A stretch of DNA of 8,082 nt from an uncultured Actinomycetes bacterium. GTDB taxonomy: Bacteria; Actinomycetota; Actinomycetes; Nanopelagicales; Nanopelagicaceae. Location of the stretch: positions 1 to 8,082 of the forward strand of contig CAIJHZ010000156.1 in assembly GCA_903820565.1 (NCBI GenBank). The letters are read 5' to 3'. This document shows positions 1 to 5,827 of this stretch, piece by piece (position 1 is the stretch's first letter; each line of letters opens with the position of its first letter). A model generated the notes under the pieces. That model had not been told where the DNA came from. It did no database searches and was given only the letters and a program-made list of their open reading frames with translations. The translations under genes were made by a program, and so were the position numbers.

Positions 1-51
1 CCCGACCCGGTGATTAAGAGTCACCTGCTCTACCAACTGAGCTAACCACCC
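1..51 (-). tRNA. tRNA-Lys (anticodon CTT), 3' part cut off by the window edge
   Basis: Read on the minus strand from position 51, the sequence folds as the first two thirds of a tRNA: acceptor 5' strand GGGTGGT, T8-A9, D stem GCTC/GAGC with a TTGGT-containing loop, anticodon stem GGTGA/TCACC enclosing the seven-base loop CTCTTAA, then the variable loop and the first bases of the T stem. The anticodon is CTT, decoding the lysine codon AAG. The T arm, acceptor 3' strand and any CCA lie beyond position 1, so the acceptor pairing cannot be verified. AAG is the strongly preferred lysine codon of pstS in this window. Confidence 0.93.
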
Positions 52-54
52 GAG

Positions 55-83
55 GCATTCATGCGAGGGAAACGCTTGAATGC
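55..83. repeat. Inverted repeat (hairpin) upstream of tRNA-Lys
   Basis: An 11-base left arm, GCATTCATGCG (55-65), and right arm, CGCTTGAATGC (73-83), pair with one mismatch around the 7-base loop AGGGAAA. No T-tract follows on either strand, so it does not look like an intrinsic terminator. It lies just upstream of the tRNA-Lys 5' end (minus strand) and about 30 bases before the promoter of the nuclease gene (plus strand). It could be an operator, a leader or processing structure for the tRNA transcript, or chance. The function is unknown. Confidence 0.5.
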
Positions 84-111
84 AGGGGGAAACCTATCAG
101 GAAGTTACGCC

Positions 112-140
112 TTGTCGCACATCCCCGACTCCCGCATACT
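112..140 (+). promoter_or_regulatory. Candidate promoter of the HNH nuclease gene, leaderless type
   Basis: A -35-like TTGTCG (112-117) and a -10-like CATACT (135-140) are separated by exactly 17 bases. Each matches four of six consensus positions. The -10 element ends six bases before the GTG start codon at 147, so transcription would be expected to begin at or next to the start codon. No Shine-Dalgarno sequence precedes the GTG. This fits a leaderless mRNA, which is common in actinobacteria. It rests on motif reading only. Confidence 0.45.
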
Positions 141-146
141 GGGCGT

Positions 147-803
147 GTGAGTCACATCGAAATCAGGATCGCCCTAGTTATGAGCCTTTTGGTCACTGGA
201 ATTGCTCCCGCAAAGGCTGATTCAGTTTCCTCATCTTTATCAATTATCCAAGCCCAGGTGACAAAGGGTCGTGCCCCAAAAACTGGCTACACCCGCGCTC
301 AATTTGGTCCGGAATGGGCAGATGTAGATCGCAATGGATGTGACACCCGTAACGATATTTTAAAGCGTGATTTAACCAACCTGGTTTTTAAAGAGAAGAC
401 AAAATCCTGCACTGTGTTAAGTGGAACATTAGATGATCCATTTTCGGGGGAGACGATCAACTTTGTTCGCGGTAATAGCACCAGCATGGAGATACAGATA
501 GATCATTCTGTTGCACTATCGAATGCCTGGCAGACAGGTGCTTTCAAATTGACTGCTGAACAGCGCAAAGCCTTCGCTAATGATCCGCTGAACTTGTTGG
601 CTGTAAAAGGAAAGTTGAACTTACAAAAAGGCGATGGTGATGCAGCGACATGGTTGCCACCATTAAAGAGCTTTCGATGTGATTATGTTTCGCGGCAGAT
701 AGCAGTAAAGATGAAATACAACTTGTGGTTTACCGCGCCAGAAAAAGAGGCGATGATCCGAATCTTGAAAAGTTGTCCCGAAAAAGGTACGCCTACTTCT
801 TAA
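147..803 (+). CDS. Exported HNH endonuclease family protein (DUF1524 / GmrSD C-terminal-like)
   Basis: This is a 218-residue protein predicted to be a secreted nuclease. Residues 1-24 form a signal peptide: a short basic start, a hydrophobic core and an AKA cleavage site before D25. The mature part carries the hallmarks of the actinobacterial DUF1524 HNH family: GPEWADVDRNGCDTRNDIL (54-72), the catalytic IDH with A127-W128 nearby (118-128), NDPLNLLAV (145-153) and QKGDGDAATWLPP (160-172). H120 with D119 and N149 are the likely betabetaalpha-metal residues. Four cysteines (65, 88, 178, 210) could form two disulfides, as expected outside the cell. The GTG start lacks a ribosome binding site but sits six bases after a candidate -10 box; the later ATG at 180 would destroy the signal peptide. 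The stop overlaps the convergent PII gene by 4 bp. The substrate is unknown; nucleic acid is inferred from the fold. It is not a complete GmrSD restriction enzyme, because the DUF262 partner domain is absent. Confidence 0.9.
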   Translation: MSHIEIRIALVMSLLVTGIAPAKADSVSSSLSIIQAQVTKGRAPKTGYTRAQFGPEWADVDRNGCDTRNDILKRDLTNLVFKEKTKSCTVLSGTLDDPFSGETINFVRGNSTSMEIQIDHSVALSNAWQTGAFKLTAEQRKAFANDPLNLLAVKGKLNLQKGDGDAATWLPPLKSFRCDYVSRQIAVKMKYNLWFTAPEKEAMIRILKSCPEKGTPTS

Positions 804-1138
804 AGGGCGTCAGATCCGCGCTCGCCAGTACGGATGCGGACAACAGTTTCAACTGGTGTGACCCAAAGTTTTCCATCACCAATTGATCCGCTATTTGCCG
901 TTGCAACAATTAAATCCACAATGTGATCACAGTCTGCATCATCTGCAAGTACTTCGATGCGAACTTTAGGAATGAAATCAACTGTGTATTCAGCGCCACG
1001 ATAAATTTCTGTGTGGCCCTTTTGTCTGCCAAATCCGCGGGTTTCTGACACTGTCATTCCATGGACGCCATCGGCTTGGAGAGCACGCTTAATATCATCA
1101 ACCTTGGAAGGCTTAACGATCGCTGTAATTAGCTTCAT
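800..1138 (-). CDS. glnK: Nitrogen regulatory protein PII (GlnB/GlnK family)
   Basis: At 112 residues this is the standard PII length. PII forms trimers that bind ATP/ADP and 2-oxoglutarate and, when linked to amt, plug the ammonium channel when nitrogen is plentiful. Visible family features are the N-terminal KLITAIVKP (2-10), the T-loop with Q39, K40 and the modifiable Y51 in YRGAEYTVDF (46-55), K58, the nucleotide-binding SGSIGDGK (83-90), and R101/R103 in VRIRTGERG (100-108). Y51 is the residue uridylylated in enterobacteria and adenylylated in actinobacteria, so covalent control is likely. Residue 83 is Ser where E. coli GlnK has Thr, a conservative change. The gene starts 20 bases after the amt stop, so the two are probably co-transcribed. 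Only a weak purine-rich AAAGAGAAAA precedes the ATG. I call it glnK rather than glnB because of the amt linkage. Confidence 0.97.
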   Translation of the reverse strand: MKLITAIVKPSKVDDIKRALQADGVHGMTVSETRGFGRQKGHTEIYRGAEYTVDFIPKVRIEVLADDADCDHIVDLIVATANSGSIGDGKLWVTPVETVVRIRTGERGSDAL

Positions 1139-1158
1139 TGTTTTCTCTTTTCTCGTGC

Positions 1159-2421
1159 CTAGTACCGGTTGGAGTTTCCAGTGATGTCATATGCAGATTC
1201 GGCGTGATAGGTCGTATCCAGGCCTGTTAGCTCGTCATCACGCAACACGCGGAATCCGATGGTGCGTGAGATCGCTGTTGCTATTAGCCATGTCGCAGTA
1301 AAGGAGAAGGCAGCAACTGCAAGTATGGCAATTACTTGATGGGTCAATAATTCAAATGACCCATTAATGAAGAGGCCTTCTTGACCTGTGTCATTAACAG
1401 TCTTGGTTGCCAGTAAACCAATACCCAGCATTCCGATGATTCCGCTTATTCCGTGAACACCTACAACGTCTAAAGAATCGTCATATCCAAATTTGTATTT
1501 GCGGGAAACCGCATAGCACGCAACAACACCTGCGATTAGTCCAAGGATCAATGCGCCCAGTGGGTTGATGTATCCGCACGCAGGAGTGATCACAACTGCG
1601 CCAGCAATGGCACCTGATGCAACACCAAGAGTTGTTGCTTTTCCATCACGATATTTTTCAAACAGAACCCAAGTCATCGATGCAGCAGCAGATGCGATTT
1701 GTGTATTGATCATTGCCGTTGCAGCTAACGATCCTGCAGAAAGTGCGCTTCCTGCGTTAAATCCAAACCAACCAAACCAGAGCATTCCTGCACCAAGAAG
1801 AACTAGTGGCATGTTGTGTGGACGCATTGGATCGCGTCTGAATCCATCGCGCTTTCCTAAAACTAGTGCGAGCGCCAAGGCAGCTGCTCCAGAGTTAATC
1901 TCAACAACTGTTCCGCCGGCAAAATCTAATGCGCCTAGCTTGTCGATGATCCAGCCGCCTGTGCCGCTTTGGCTAGCAAAAGCCCAGTGCGCAACGGGAA
2001 TGTAAACCAGCGTTACCCACACTGCGACGAAAAGTACCCATGATCCGTATTTTGCGCGATCTGCAATAGCACCAGATAAAAGCGCAACGGTGATGATTGC
2101 AAAAGTTAATTGGAACATTGCAAATGCAAGTGTTGGGATTTGATGCCCTTCAGCGCCAACTACTTGATCAAGTGTTCCTGCAAAACCAAGATGACTGAAG
2201 TCACCAATTAAACCGTTATGTGATGTTCCGAAAGTAAGTGAGTAGCCGTAGAGAACCCAGATAATTGTTGTCACACCGATTGCGGCAAATGACATCATCA
2301 TCATGTTCAGTGCACTCTTTGCTCGAACCATTCCGCCGTAAAAGATTGCCAAGCCTGGTGTCATAAATAAAACAAGTGCTGCACTTGCTAGTACCCAGGC
2401 TGTATCGCCGCTATTAATCAC
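1159..2421 (-). CDS. amt: Ammonium transporter, Amt family, with Glu at the first pore-His site
   Basis: A 420-residue integral membrane protein with about eleven hydrophobic spans, the usual Amt size. Recognisable are the first-helix PGLAIFYGGMVR (22-33), F103-Q104 and F221 (counterparts of the two Phe-gate residues), ADR (120-122), DFAGG (166-170), LWFGWFGFNAGS (214-225) and DVVGVHG (318-324). The C-terminal GLDTTYHAESAY (400-411) is the cytosolic tail typical of PII-regulated Amts. The second twin histidine is kept (H323), but the first is replaced by E174 in VVEINSG (172-178; codon GAG at 1900-1902). The position of the E. coli pore Trp148 appears to be F148. The start is GTG, preceded five bases upstream by a perfect AAGGAG (2427-2432). 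ppa ends 41 bases upstream and glnK follows after 20 bases. No recognisable nitrogen-regulator operator was seen. Confidence 0.97.
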   Translation of the reverse strand: MINSGDTAWVLASAALVLFMTPGLAIFYGGMVRAKSALNMMMMSFAAIGVTTIIWVLYGYSLTFGTSHNGLIGDFSHLGFAGTLDQVVGAEGHQIPTLAFAMFQLTFAIITVALLSGAIADRAKYGSWVLFVAVWVTLVYIPVAHWAFASQSGTGGWIIDKLGALDFAGGTVVEINSGAAALALALVLGKRDGFRRDPMRPHNMPLVLLGAGMLWFGWFGFNAGSALSAGSLAATAMINTQIASAAASMTWVLFEKYRDGKATTLGVASGAIAGAVVITPACGYINPLGALILGLIAGVVACYAVSRKYKFGYDDSLDVVGVHGISGIIGMLGIGLLATKTVNDTGQEGLFINGSFELLTHQVIAILAVAAFSFTATWLIATAISRTIGFRVLRDDELTGLDTTYHAESAYDITGNSNRY

Positions 2422-2426
2422 GTTCT

Positions 2427-2454
2427 CTCCTTAAGCAATCTGGTCCTAAGGGAG
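2427..2454 (-). promoter_or_regulatory. amt ribosome binding site with a complementary anti-SD segment upstream
   Basis: On the minus strand the amt SD region reads TAAGGAG (2433-2427). Thirteen bases upstream is CTCCCTTA (2454-2447), which can pair with it over seven bases with one bulged C. If the hairpin forms in the mRNA it would hide the SD and lower translation until opened by a ribosome finishing ppa, by a ligand or by warming. The pairing is visible; a regulatory role is inference and chance is possible. Confidence 0.35.
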
Positions 2455-2462
2455 AAAAAGTA

Positions 2463-2948
2463 TCAGTGAGTGTCGTTAAATCGTTGGTATGAAGCGTTGA
2501 TTTCTAACTCTGCTGCCTCATGTCCAACCCATTCTCCACCTTGCACCGATTTTCCTGGCTCTAGGGTTTTATAGACTTCAAAGAAGTGCTTGATTTCAGA
2601 CAATTCATAAGCAGGAACATCATTGAGATCTTGCAGATAAGACTTTCGCACATCTCCAGCTGCAACGCAGAGCAGTTTGTCATCTCCGCCAGCCTCATCT
2701 GTCATGTTTAACATGCCGATTACGCGACATGAAACAACGCAGCCAGGAAATGTTGGCTCATCAAGCATGATCAGGGCATCTAGGGGATCGCCATCTAAAG
2801 AAAGTGTGTTTTTAACAAAGCCGTAGTCATAGGGATAGCGAGTTGATGTAAAGAGCATGCGATCTAGGCGAACCTCACCAGTGGTGTGGTCGATCTCGTA
2901 CTTGTTACGTGATCCTGCTGGGATTTCAACAACGACGTCGAAAATCAT
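2463..2948 (-). CDS. ppa: Inorganic pyrophosphatase, family I (soluble)
   Basis: Hydrolyses pyrophosphate to two phosphates in the cytoplasm, pulling polymerisation reactions forward. At 161 residues it matches the short bacterial/actinobacterial form (E. coli is about 175). With a constant 13-residue offset, the E. coli active-site residues are all present: K16, E18, R30, Y42, the signature DGDPLD with D52, D54 and D57 (52-57), then D84, D89 and K91. A Tyr-Lys pair (Y126-K127) matches the C-terminal site. The protein begins MIFDVVVEIPAGSRNKYE, so little could be missing from the N-terminus. The ATG has no clear Shine-Dalgarno sequence; only a loose GAAAGACGGA lies upstream. It follows tRNA-His by about 53 bases and precedes amt by 41, all on the same strand, with no terminator seen between them. 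Confidence 0.98.
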   Translation of the reverse strand: MIFDVVVEIPAGSRNKYEIDHTTGEVRLDRMLFTSTRYPYDYGFVKNTLSLDGDPLDALIMLDEPTFPGCVVSCRVIGMLNMTDEAGGDDKLLCVAAGDVRKSYLQDLNDVPAYELSEIKHFFEVYKTLEPGKSVQGGEWVGHEAAELEINASYQRFNDTH

Positions 2949-3001
2949 TTCAGTCCGTCTTTCTACTTAATGGTGCAAGGGCTCATTTCGAAACTAAGAC
3001 T

Positions 3002-3077
3002 TGGGGTGAACGACGGGGCTCGAACCCGCGACATCCCGGACCACAACCGGGTGCTCTACCAGCTGAGCTACGTCCAC
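3002..3077 (-). tRNA. tRNA-His (anticodon GTG)
   Basis: Minus-strand cloverleaf: acceptor GTGGACG (3077-3071) pairs with CGTTCAC (3012-3006) with one G-U; D arm GCTC/GAGC; anticodon stem CCCGG/CCGGG around TTGTGGT gives anticodon GTG; T arm GCGGG-TTCGAGC-CCCGT. The discriminator is C73 (3005), and the base before G1 is a G (3078), giving the G-1:C73 pair that marks histidine tRNAs. CCA is encoded (3004-3002). The gene sits 25 bases after the orn stop and 53 bases before ppa on the same strand, so it may be carried on a longer transcript and released by RNase P and 3' processing. Confidence 0.98.
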
Positions 3078-3102
3078 CATGAGTTGCTAAGTCTACCTGT
3101 TG

Positions 3103-3678
3103 TTATGTGGTGGTTGGAGCCTCAGAGTGTGCGGAGATAAAGACTGATTGGCGGTAATAGGCCAGTTCAGCGATTGAATCTTGGATGTCACCAAGGGCTC
3201 GGTGGTTGCCAGTCTTTGTCGGGGCTGCAAAGTACGCCTTTGGAAACCATCTGCGGGTTAACTCTTTGATGGATGAAACATCAACGGTTCGGTAATGCAG
3301 GTAATCATTAAGTAGTGGCATATCCCGTGCAATGAATGATCGATCGACACTGACAGAGTTTCCGGCCAATGGAGATTTGCCGGGTTGGGTCGATGCGCTT
3401 TCTAGATATGCGATGACTTTTGCTTCAGCTTCGGCAACTGAAATGCCATTGGGGATTTCAGTTATCAGCCCGGATGTGGTGTGCATCTGGGTGACGAAAT
3501 CATTCATACCTGCCAACTGTTCGGCGCTCGCCTTAATGACAACATCGACGCCTTCGCCAATGACATTTAAATCAGAGTCGGTTACGAGGACCGCGATTTC
3601 GACGAGGACATCCTTTTCGAGCGAAAGTCCGGTCATTTCGCAGTCGATCCAGATCAGGTTGGCTTGTTCGTTAGGCAT
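3103..3678 (-). CDS. orn: Oligoribonuclease (3'-5' exoribonuclease, DEDDh family)
   Basis: Degrades dinucleotides and very short RNA left by larger nucleases, including pGpG from cyclic di-GMP breakdown where present; acts as a cytoplasmic homodimer. The 191-residue protein carries all DEDDh catalytic residues: D12 and E14 in IWIDCEMTGL (9-18), D112 in GNSVSVDRSF (106-115), and H159 and D164 in HRALGDIQDS (159-168). Spacing is nearly the same as E. coli Orn (181 residues), with a slightly longer C-terminus. The usual GNS(I/V)-x-x-D-R motif reads S110-V111 before the Asp. The ATG is preceded by AAGG with eight bases spacing. It is divergent from pstC, sharing a 101-base intergenic region; tRNA-His follows downstream. 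No distinct orn promoter could be picked out. Confidence 0.97.
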   Translation of the reverse strand: MPNEQANLIWIDCEMTGLSLEKDVLVEIAVLVTDSDLNVIGEGVDVVIKASAEQLAGMNDFVTQMHTTSGLITEIPNGISVAEAEAKVIAYLESASTQPGKSPLAGNSVSVDRSFIARDMPLLNDYLHYRTVDVSSIKELTRRWFPKAYFAAPTKTGNHRALGDIQDSIAELAYYRQSVFISAHSEAPTTT

Positions 3679-3706
3679 AGGGGCAACCTTAGGGGGAAAG
3701 GGGTGA

Positions 3707-3750
3707 TTTCACCTTTTGTTAACCTTCTAGACACCTTTGGTCCACATAAA
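3707..3750 (+). promoter_or_regulatory. PHO-box-like array of four 11-bp direct repeats upstream of pstC
   Basis: Four units with an exact 11-base period match the actinobacterial PhoP direct-repeat GTTCACC plus four loose bases. They are TTTCACC at 3707 (6 of 7), GTTAACC at 3718 (6 of 7), AGACACC at 3729 (4 of 7) and GTCCACA at 3740 (5 of 7). The last unit sits where the -35 element would be relative to the candidate -10 at 3765-3770, as at Streptomyces PhoP-activated promoters. This supports phosphate-starvation induction of pstCAB. Unit 1 also overlaps a small palindrome GGTGA-TT-TCACC (3702-3713) that could place a repeat in the opposite orientation, toward orn. Confidence 0.7.
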
Positions 3751-3764
3751 AAATCCCGCGTAAG

Positions 3765-3780
3765 TACAAGATTCCGATCA
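3765..3780 (+). promoter_or_regulatory. Candidate -10 element and leaderless start of pstC
   Basis: TACAAG (3765-3770, four of six to TATAAT) or the overlapping CAAGAT (3767-3772) ends 7 to 9 bases before the pstC ATG. There is no purine-rich Shine-Dalgarno sequence between 3750 and 3779. Together these suggest transcription starting at or within a few bases of the ATG. No separate -35 is seen; the PHO-box array occupies that place. This is inference from motifs. Confidence 0.4.
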
Positions 3781-4778
3781 TGACATTGCTTGAAAACAAG
3801 CCGGCAGATATCCCTGCCCCTCGGGAAATCACCACCAAGCCACGCGTATCAGACAAGATTTTTCGTGGAGTTGTAACTGCAGGCGGTCTGTCTTCGCTGG
3901 TTATTCTCGGATTTATTCTGATATTTCTTGCATATCAAGGGTATGACGTCTTAAAGGCGCAAGGATTTGGATTTATTACTGGTAGCGCATGGAATGTGTT
4001 TACTGATGAATCAGGAAATATTGATTACACCCAAACTAAGTTTGGTATTGCAGCAATGCTTATTGGAACAATTCTGTGCGCAACAATTGCCGTTGTAATT
4101 GCAGTTCCGATTTCAGTACTTACAGCTTTATATCTATCCTTCTACGCGCCAGCAACTGTTAAAAAGTTTATGATCGCGATCATCGACTTGATGGCAGCTT
4201 TTCCATCAGTCTTGTTTGGAATTTGGGGCTTCTTTGTTTTGATGCCAAGTGCTGAATACTGGGCCAAGTTGCTCCATAAGTATTTAGGATTCTTGCCTTT
4301 CTTCGACATGCAAGTTCCGGTGTATACACGTTCGCCATTTATCGCAGGTGTTGTACTTGCAATCATGATCATTCCGATCGTTACATCTATCTCACGTGAA
4401 ATTTTTGGACAAACTCCACTCGATCGAATTCAAGCTGCGTACGCACTAGGTGCAACACGTTGGTCAATGATCAAGGCAGTTGTGATTCCTTACGGTCGTA
4501 GCGGAGTTGTTGGTGGAGCAATGCTTGGACTTGGTCGCGCGATGGGCGAAACCGTTGCTGTTTATACAGTTCTTAACATTGTTTATCAGATTAACTGGCA
4601 AGTACTTCTTGGCGCAGGTGGAAACGTTGCGTCAATGATCTTGTTGAAATTTGGCGAAGCAGGAACAGGTGAAATCAAGGCACTTATGGCAGCTGGTTTA
4701 GTGCTCTTCTTGCTCACTTTAGTAGTCAACTCGATAGCTGATTTAATTGTTAAAAGTACTGGAGCTAAGGGCCGATGA
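3780..4778 (+). CDS. pstC: Phosphate ABC transporter permease PstC
   Basis: One of two membrane subunits of the high-affinity phosphate importer. The 332-residue protein has a polar N-terminus (1-28) and clear hydrophobic spans near 30-52, 91-119, 131-155, 187-204, 242-262 and 300-322, giving about six helices. The cytoplasmic coupling loop that contacts PstB is plain: AAYALGATRW (219-228), followed by VVIPYGRSGVVGGAMLGLGRAMGET (234-258, quoted only to locate it), typical of PstC; Gln218 takes the place of the usual Glu of the EAA motif. The ATG at 3780 is the first in frame and has no Shine-Dalgarno, fitting a leaderless transcript. The stop overlaps the pstA start (ATGA at 4775-4778), implying translational coupling. 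It heads the pstCAB operon under the PHO-box array; in many bacteria pstS comes first instead. Confidence 0.97.
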   Translation: MTLLENKPADIPAPREITTKPRVSDKIFRGVVTAGGLSSLVILGFILIFLAYQGYDVLKAQGFGFITGSAWNVFTDESGNIDYTQTKFGIAAMLIGTILCATIAVVIAVPISVLTALYLSFYAPATVKKFMIAIIDLMAAFPSVLFGIWGFFVLMPSAEYWAKLLHKYLGFLPFFDMQVPVYTRSPFIAGVVLAIMIIPIVTSISREIFGQTPLDRIQAAYALGATRWSMIKAVVIPYGRSGVVGGAMLGLGRAMGETVAVYTVLNIVYQINWQVLLGAGGNVASMILLKFGEAGTGEIKALMAAGLVLFLLTLVVNSIADLIVKSTGAKGR

Positions 4779-5827
4779 GCACAGTCATTGCAACACCAAA
4801 GCCTGGTAAGCCATGGACAGCTACACCTCAGCAACGTCTTATAACGGCCAGCATCTACTTAGGCGCAGTGCTTGTTTCATTTACATTGGTAGCCATCACT
4901 CCGATGAAAGGTAAGTTGGCATATTTCGTTGTCTTTTTCTTCTCATCACTCTTAATTGATTTTATTCTTAGCTACATACAACGTGGCATGGCAAGTGCGA
5001 AAGATGCAATTGCCCGAGGTTTTGTTTCAGTCGGAATGACCCTTGCCGTGCTTCCAATATTTAGTATTTTGTTTGAAGTTGTTAAGCGTGGCTATAAAGG
5101 TTTGAACATTAATTTATTCACCAAGGATATGAGCCTTACAAGTGTCAATGATCCAATCGGAAATGGTGGATTAATTCACGCGATTACTGGCACCATCATC
5201 ATGGTTGCAATGGCGCTCATCGTTGCTATGCCAATTGGAATCTTGACCGCTATTTACTTAACTGAAATTCGTGGAAAGTTTGCAGCACCAATTAAATTCT
5301 TAGTGCAAGCAATGTCTGGTGTTCCCTCAATCGTTGCAGGATTATTTATCCTGTCCGCCTATGTCTACCCAATTACCGGTGCACTATCTGGCTTTGCCGG
5401 ATCCCTCGCGTTAATGATTTTGATGATTCCAACTATTGCTCGCACATCTGAAGAAGTCCTGCTTTTGATCCCCAATGATTTACGAGAAGCCGGTGTTGCA
5501 CTTGGCGGAACACAATGGCGAACAGTTGCCTTAGTTGTTGTGCCAGCCGCAAAAAGCGGTCTAGTAACAGCGCTTATTCTGGGTATCGCCCGTGTAGCTG
5601 GAGAAACCGCGCCCCTAGTACTACTAACTGGTGGTGGTGAAAAAGTTAACCTGAATCCATTTGACGGACCAATGGGTTCACTTCCGATCTACATCTGGAA
5701 GTGTTTTGGACAAGGAACTGAAGAATCGATTGCGCGTGCTTGGTCAGGAATTCTGGTGCTGCTCGTAATTGTTCTTGCCTTATTTATTTCTGCACGCTTT
5801 TTGAGTGAGAGGAAAGTTGCAAAGTGA
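4775..5827 (+). CDS. pstA: Phosphate ABC transporter permease PstA
   Basis: Second membrane subunit of the phosphate importer. At 350 residues it is longer than E. coli PstA (about 296). The extra length is N-terminal: two additional hydrophobic segments (about 23-42 and 48-67) precede the canonical first span (80-103), a layout I associate with actinobacterial PstA proteins. The coupling loop reads DLREAGVALGGTQWRT (235-250), with a true EAG in the EAA position, followed by PAAKSG and the membrane segment ending GETAPLVLLTGGG. The final hydrophobic stretch ends in SERKVAK. ATG overlaps the pstC stop by 4 bases; GGAG (4761-4764) and AAGGG (4767-4771) lie just upstream. The stop overlaps the pstB GTG in the same way. 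Together with PstC it forms the pore for phosphate. Confidence 0.97.
   Translation: MSTVIATPKPGKPWTATPQQRLITASIYLGAVLVSFTLVAITPMKGKLAYFVVFFFSSLLIDFILSYIQRGMASAKDAIARGFVSVGMTLAVLPIFSILFEVVKRGYKGLNINLFTKDMSLTSVNDPIGNGGLIHAITGTIIMVAMALIVAMPIGILTAIYLTEIRGKFAAPIKFLVQAMSGVPSIVAGLFILSAYVYPITGALSGFAGSLALMILMIPTIARTSEEVLLLIPNDLREAGVALGGTQWRTVALVVVPAAKSGLVTALILGIARVAGETAPLVLLTGGGEKVNLNPFDGPMGSLPIYIWKCFGQGTEESIARAWSGILVLLVIVLALFISARFLSERKVAK

Noticed and set aside
147..803. Restriction (GmrSD type IV) or toxin-antitoxin system
   Set aside because: Only the DUF1524 HNH part is present, it carries a signal peptide, and neither a DUF262 gene nor an antitoxin-like gene adjoins it.
1565..2005. 146-codon plus-strand open frame opposite amt
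   Set aside because: It lies wholly antisense to the well-conserved amt gene and has a Pro/Ala/Ser-rich composition with no recognisable domain; it is a shadow of amt codon structure.
2949..3001. A dedicated ppa promoter in the gap after tRNA-His
   Set aside because: TTGCAC occurs but no acceptable -10 lies 16-18 bases downstream; read-through from orn/tRNA-His or a promoter inside coding sequence is equally possible.
3332..3706. 124-codon plus-strand open frame opposite orn
   Set aside because: Antisense to all of the catalytic part of orn, without a recognisable motif or ribosome binding site; treated as a shadow.
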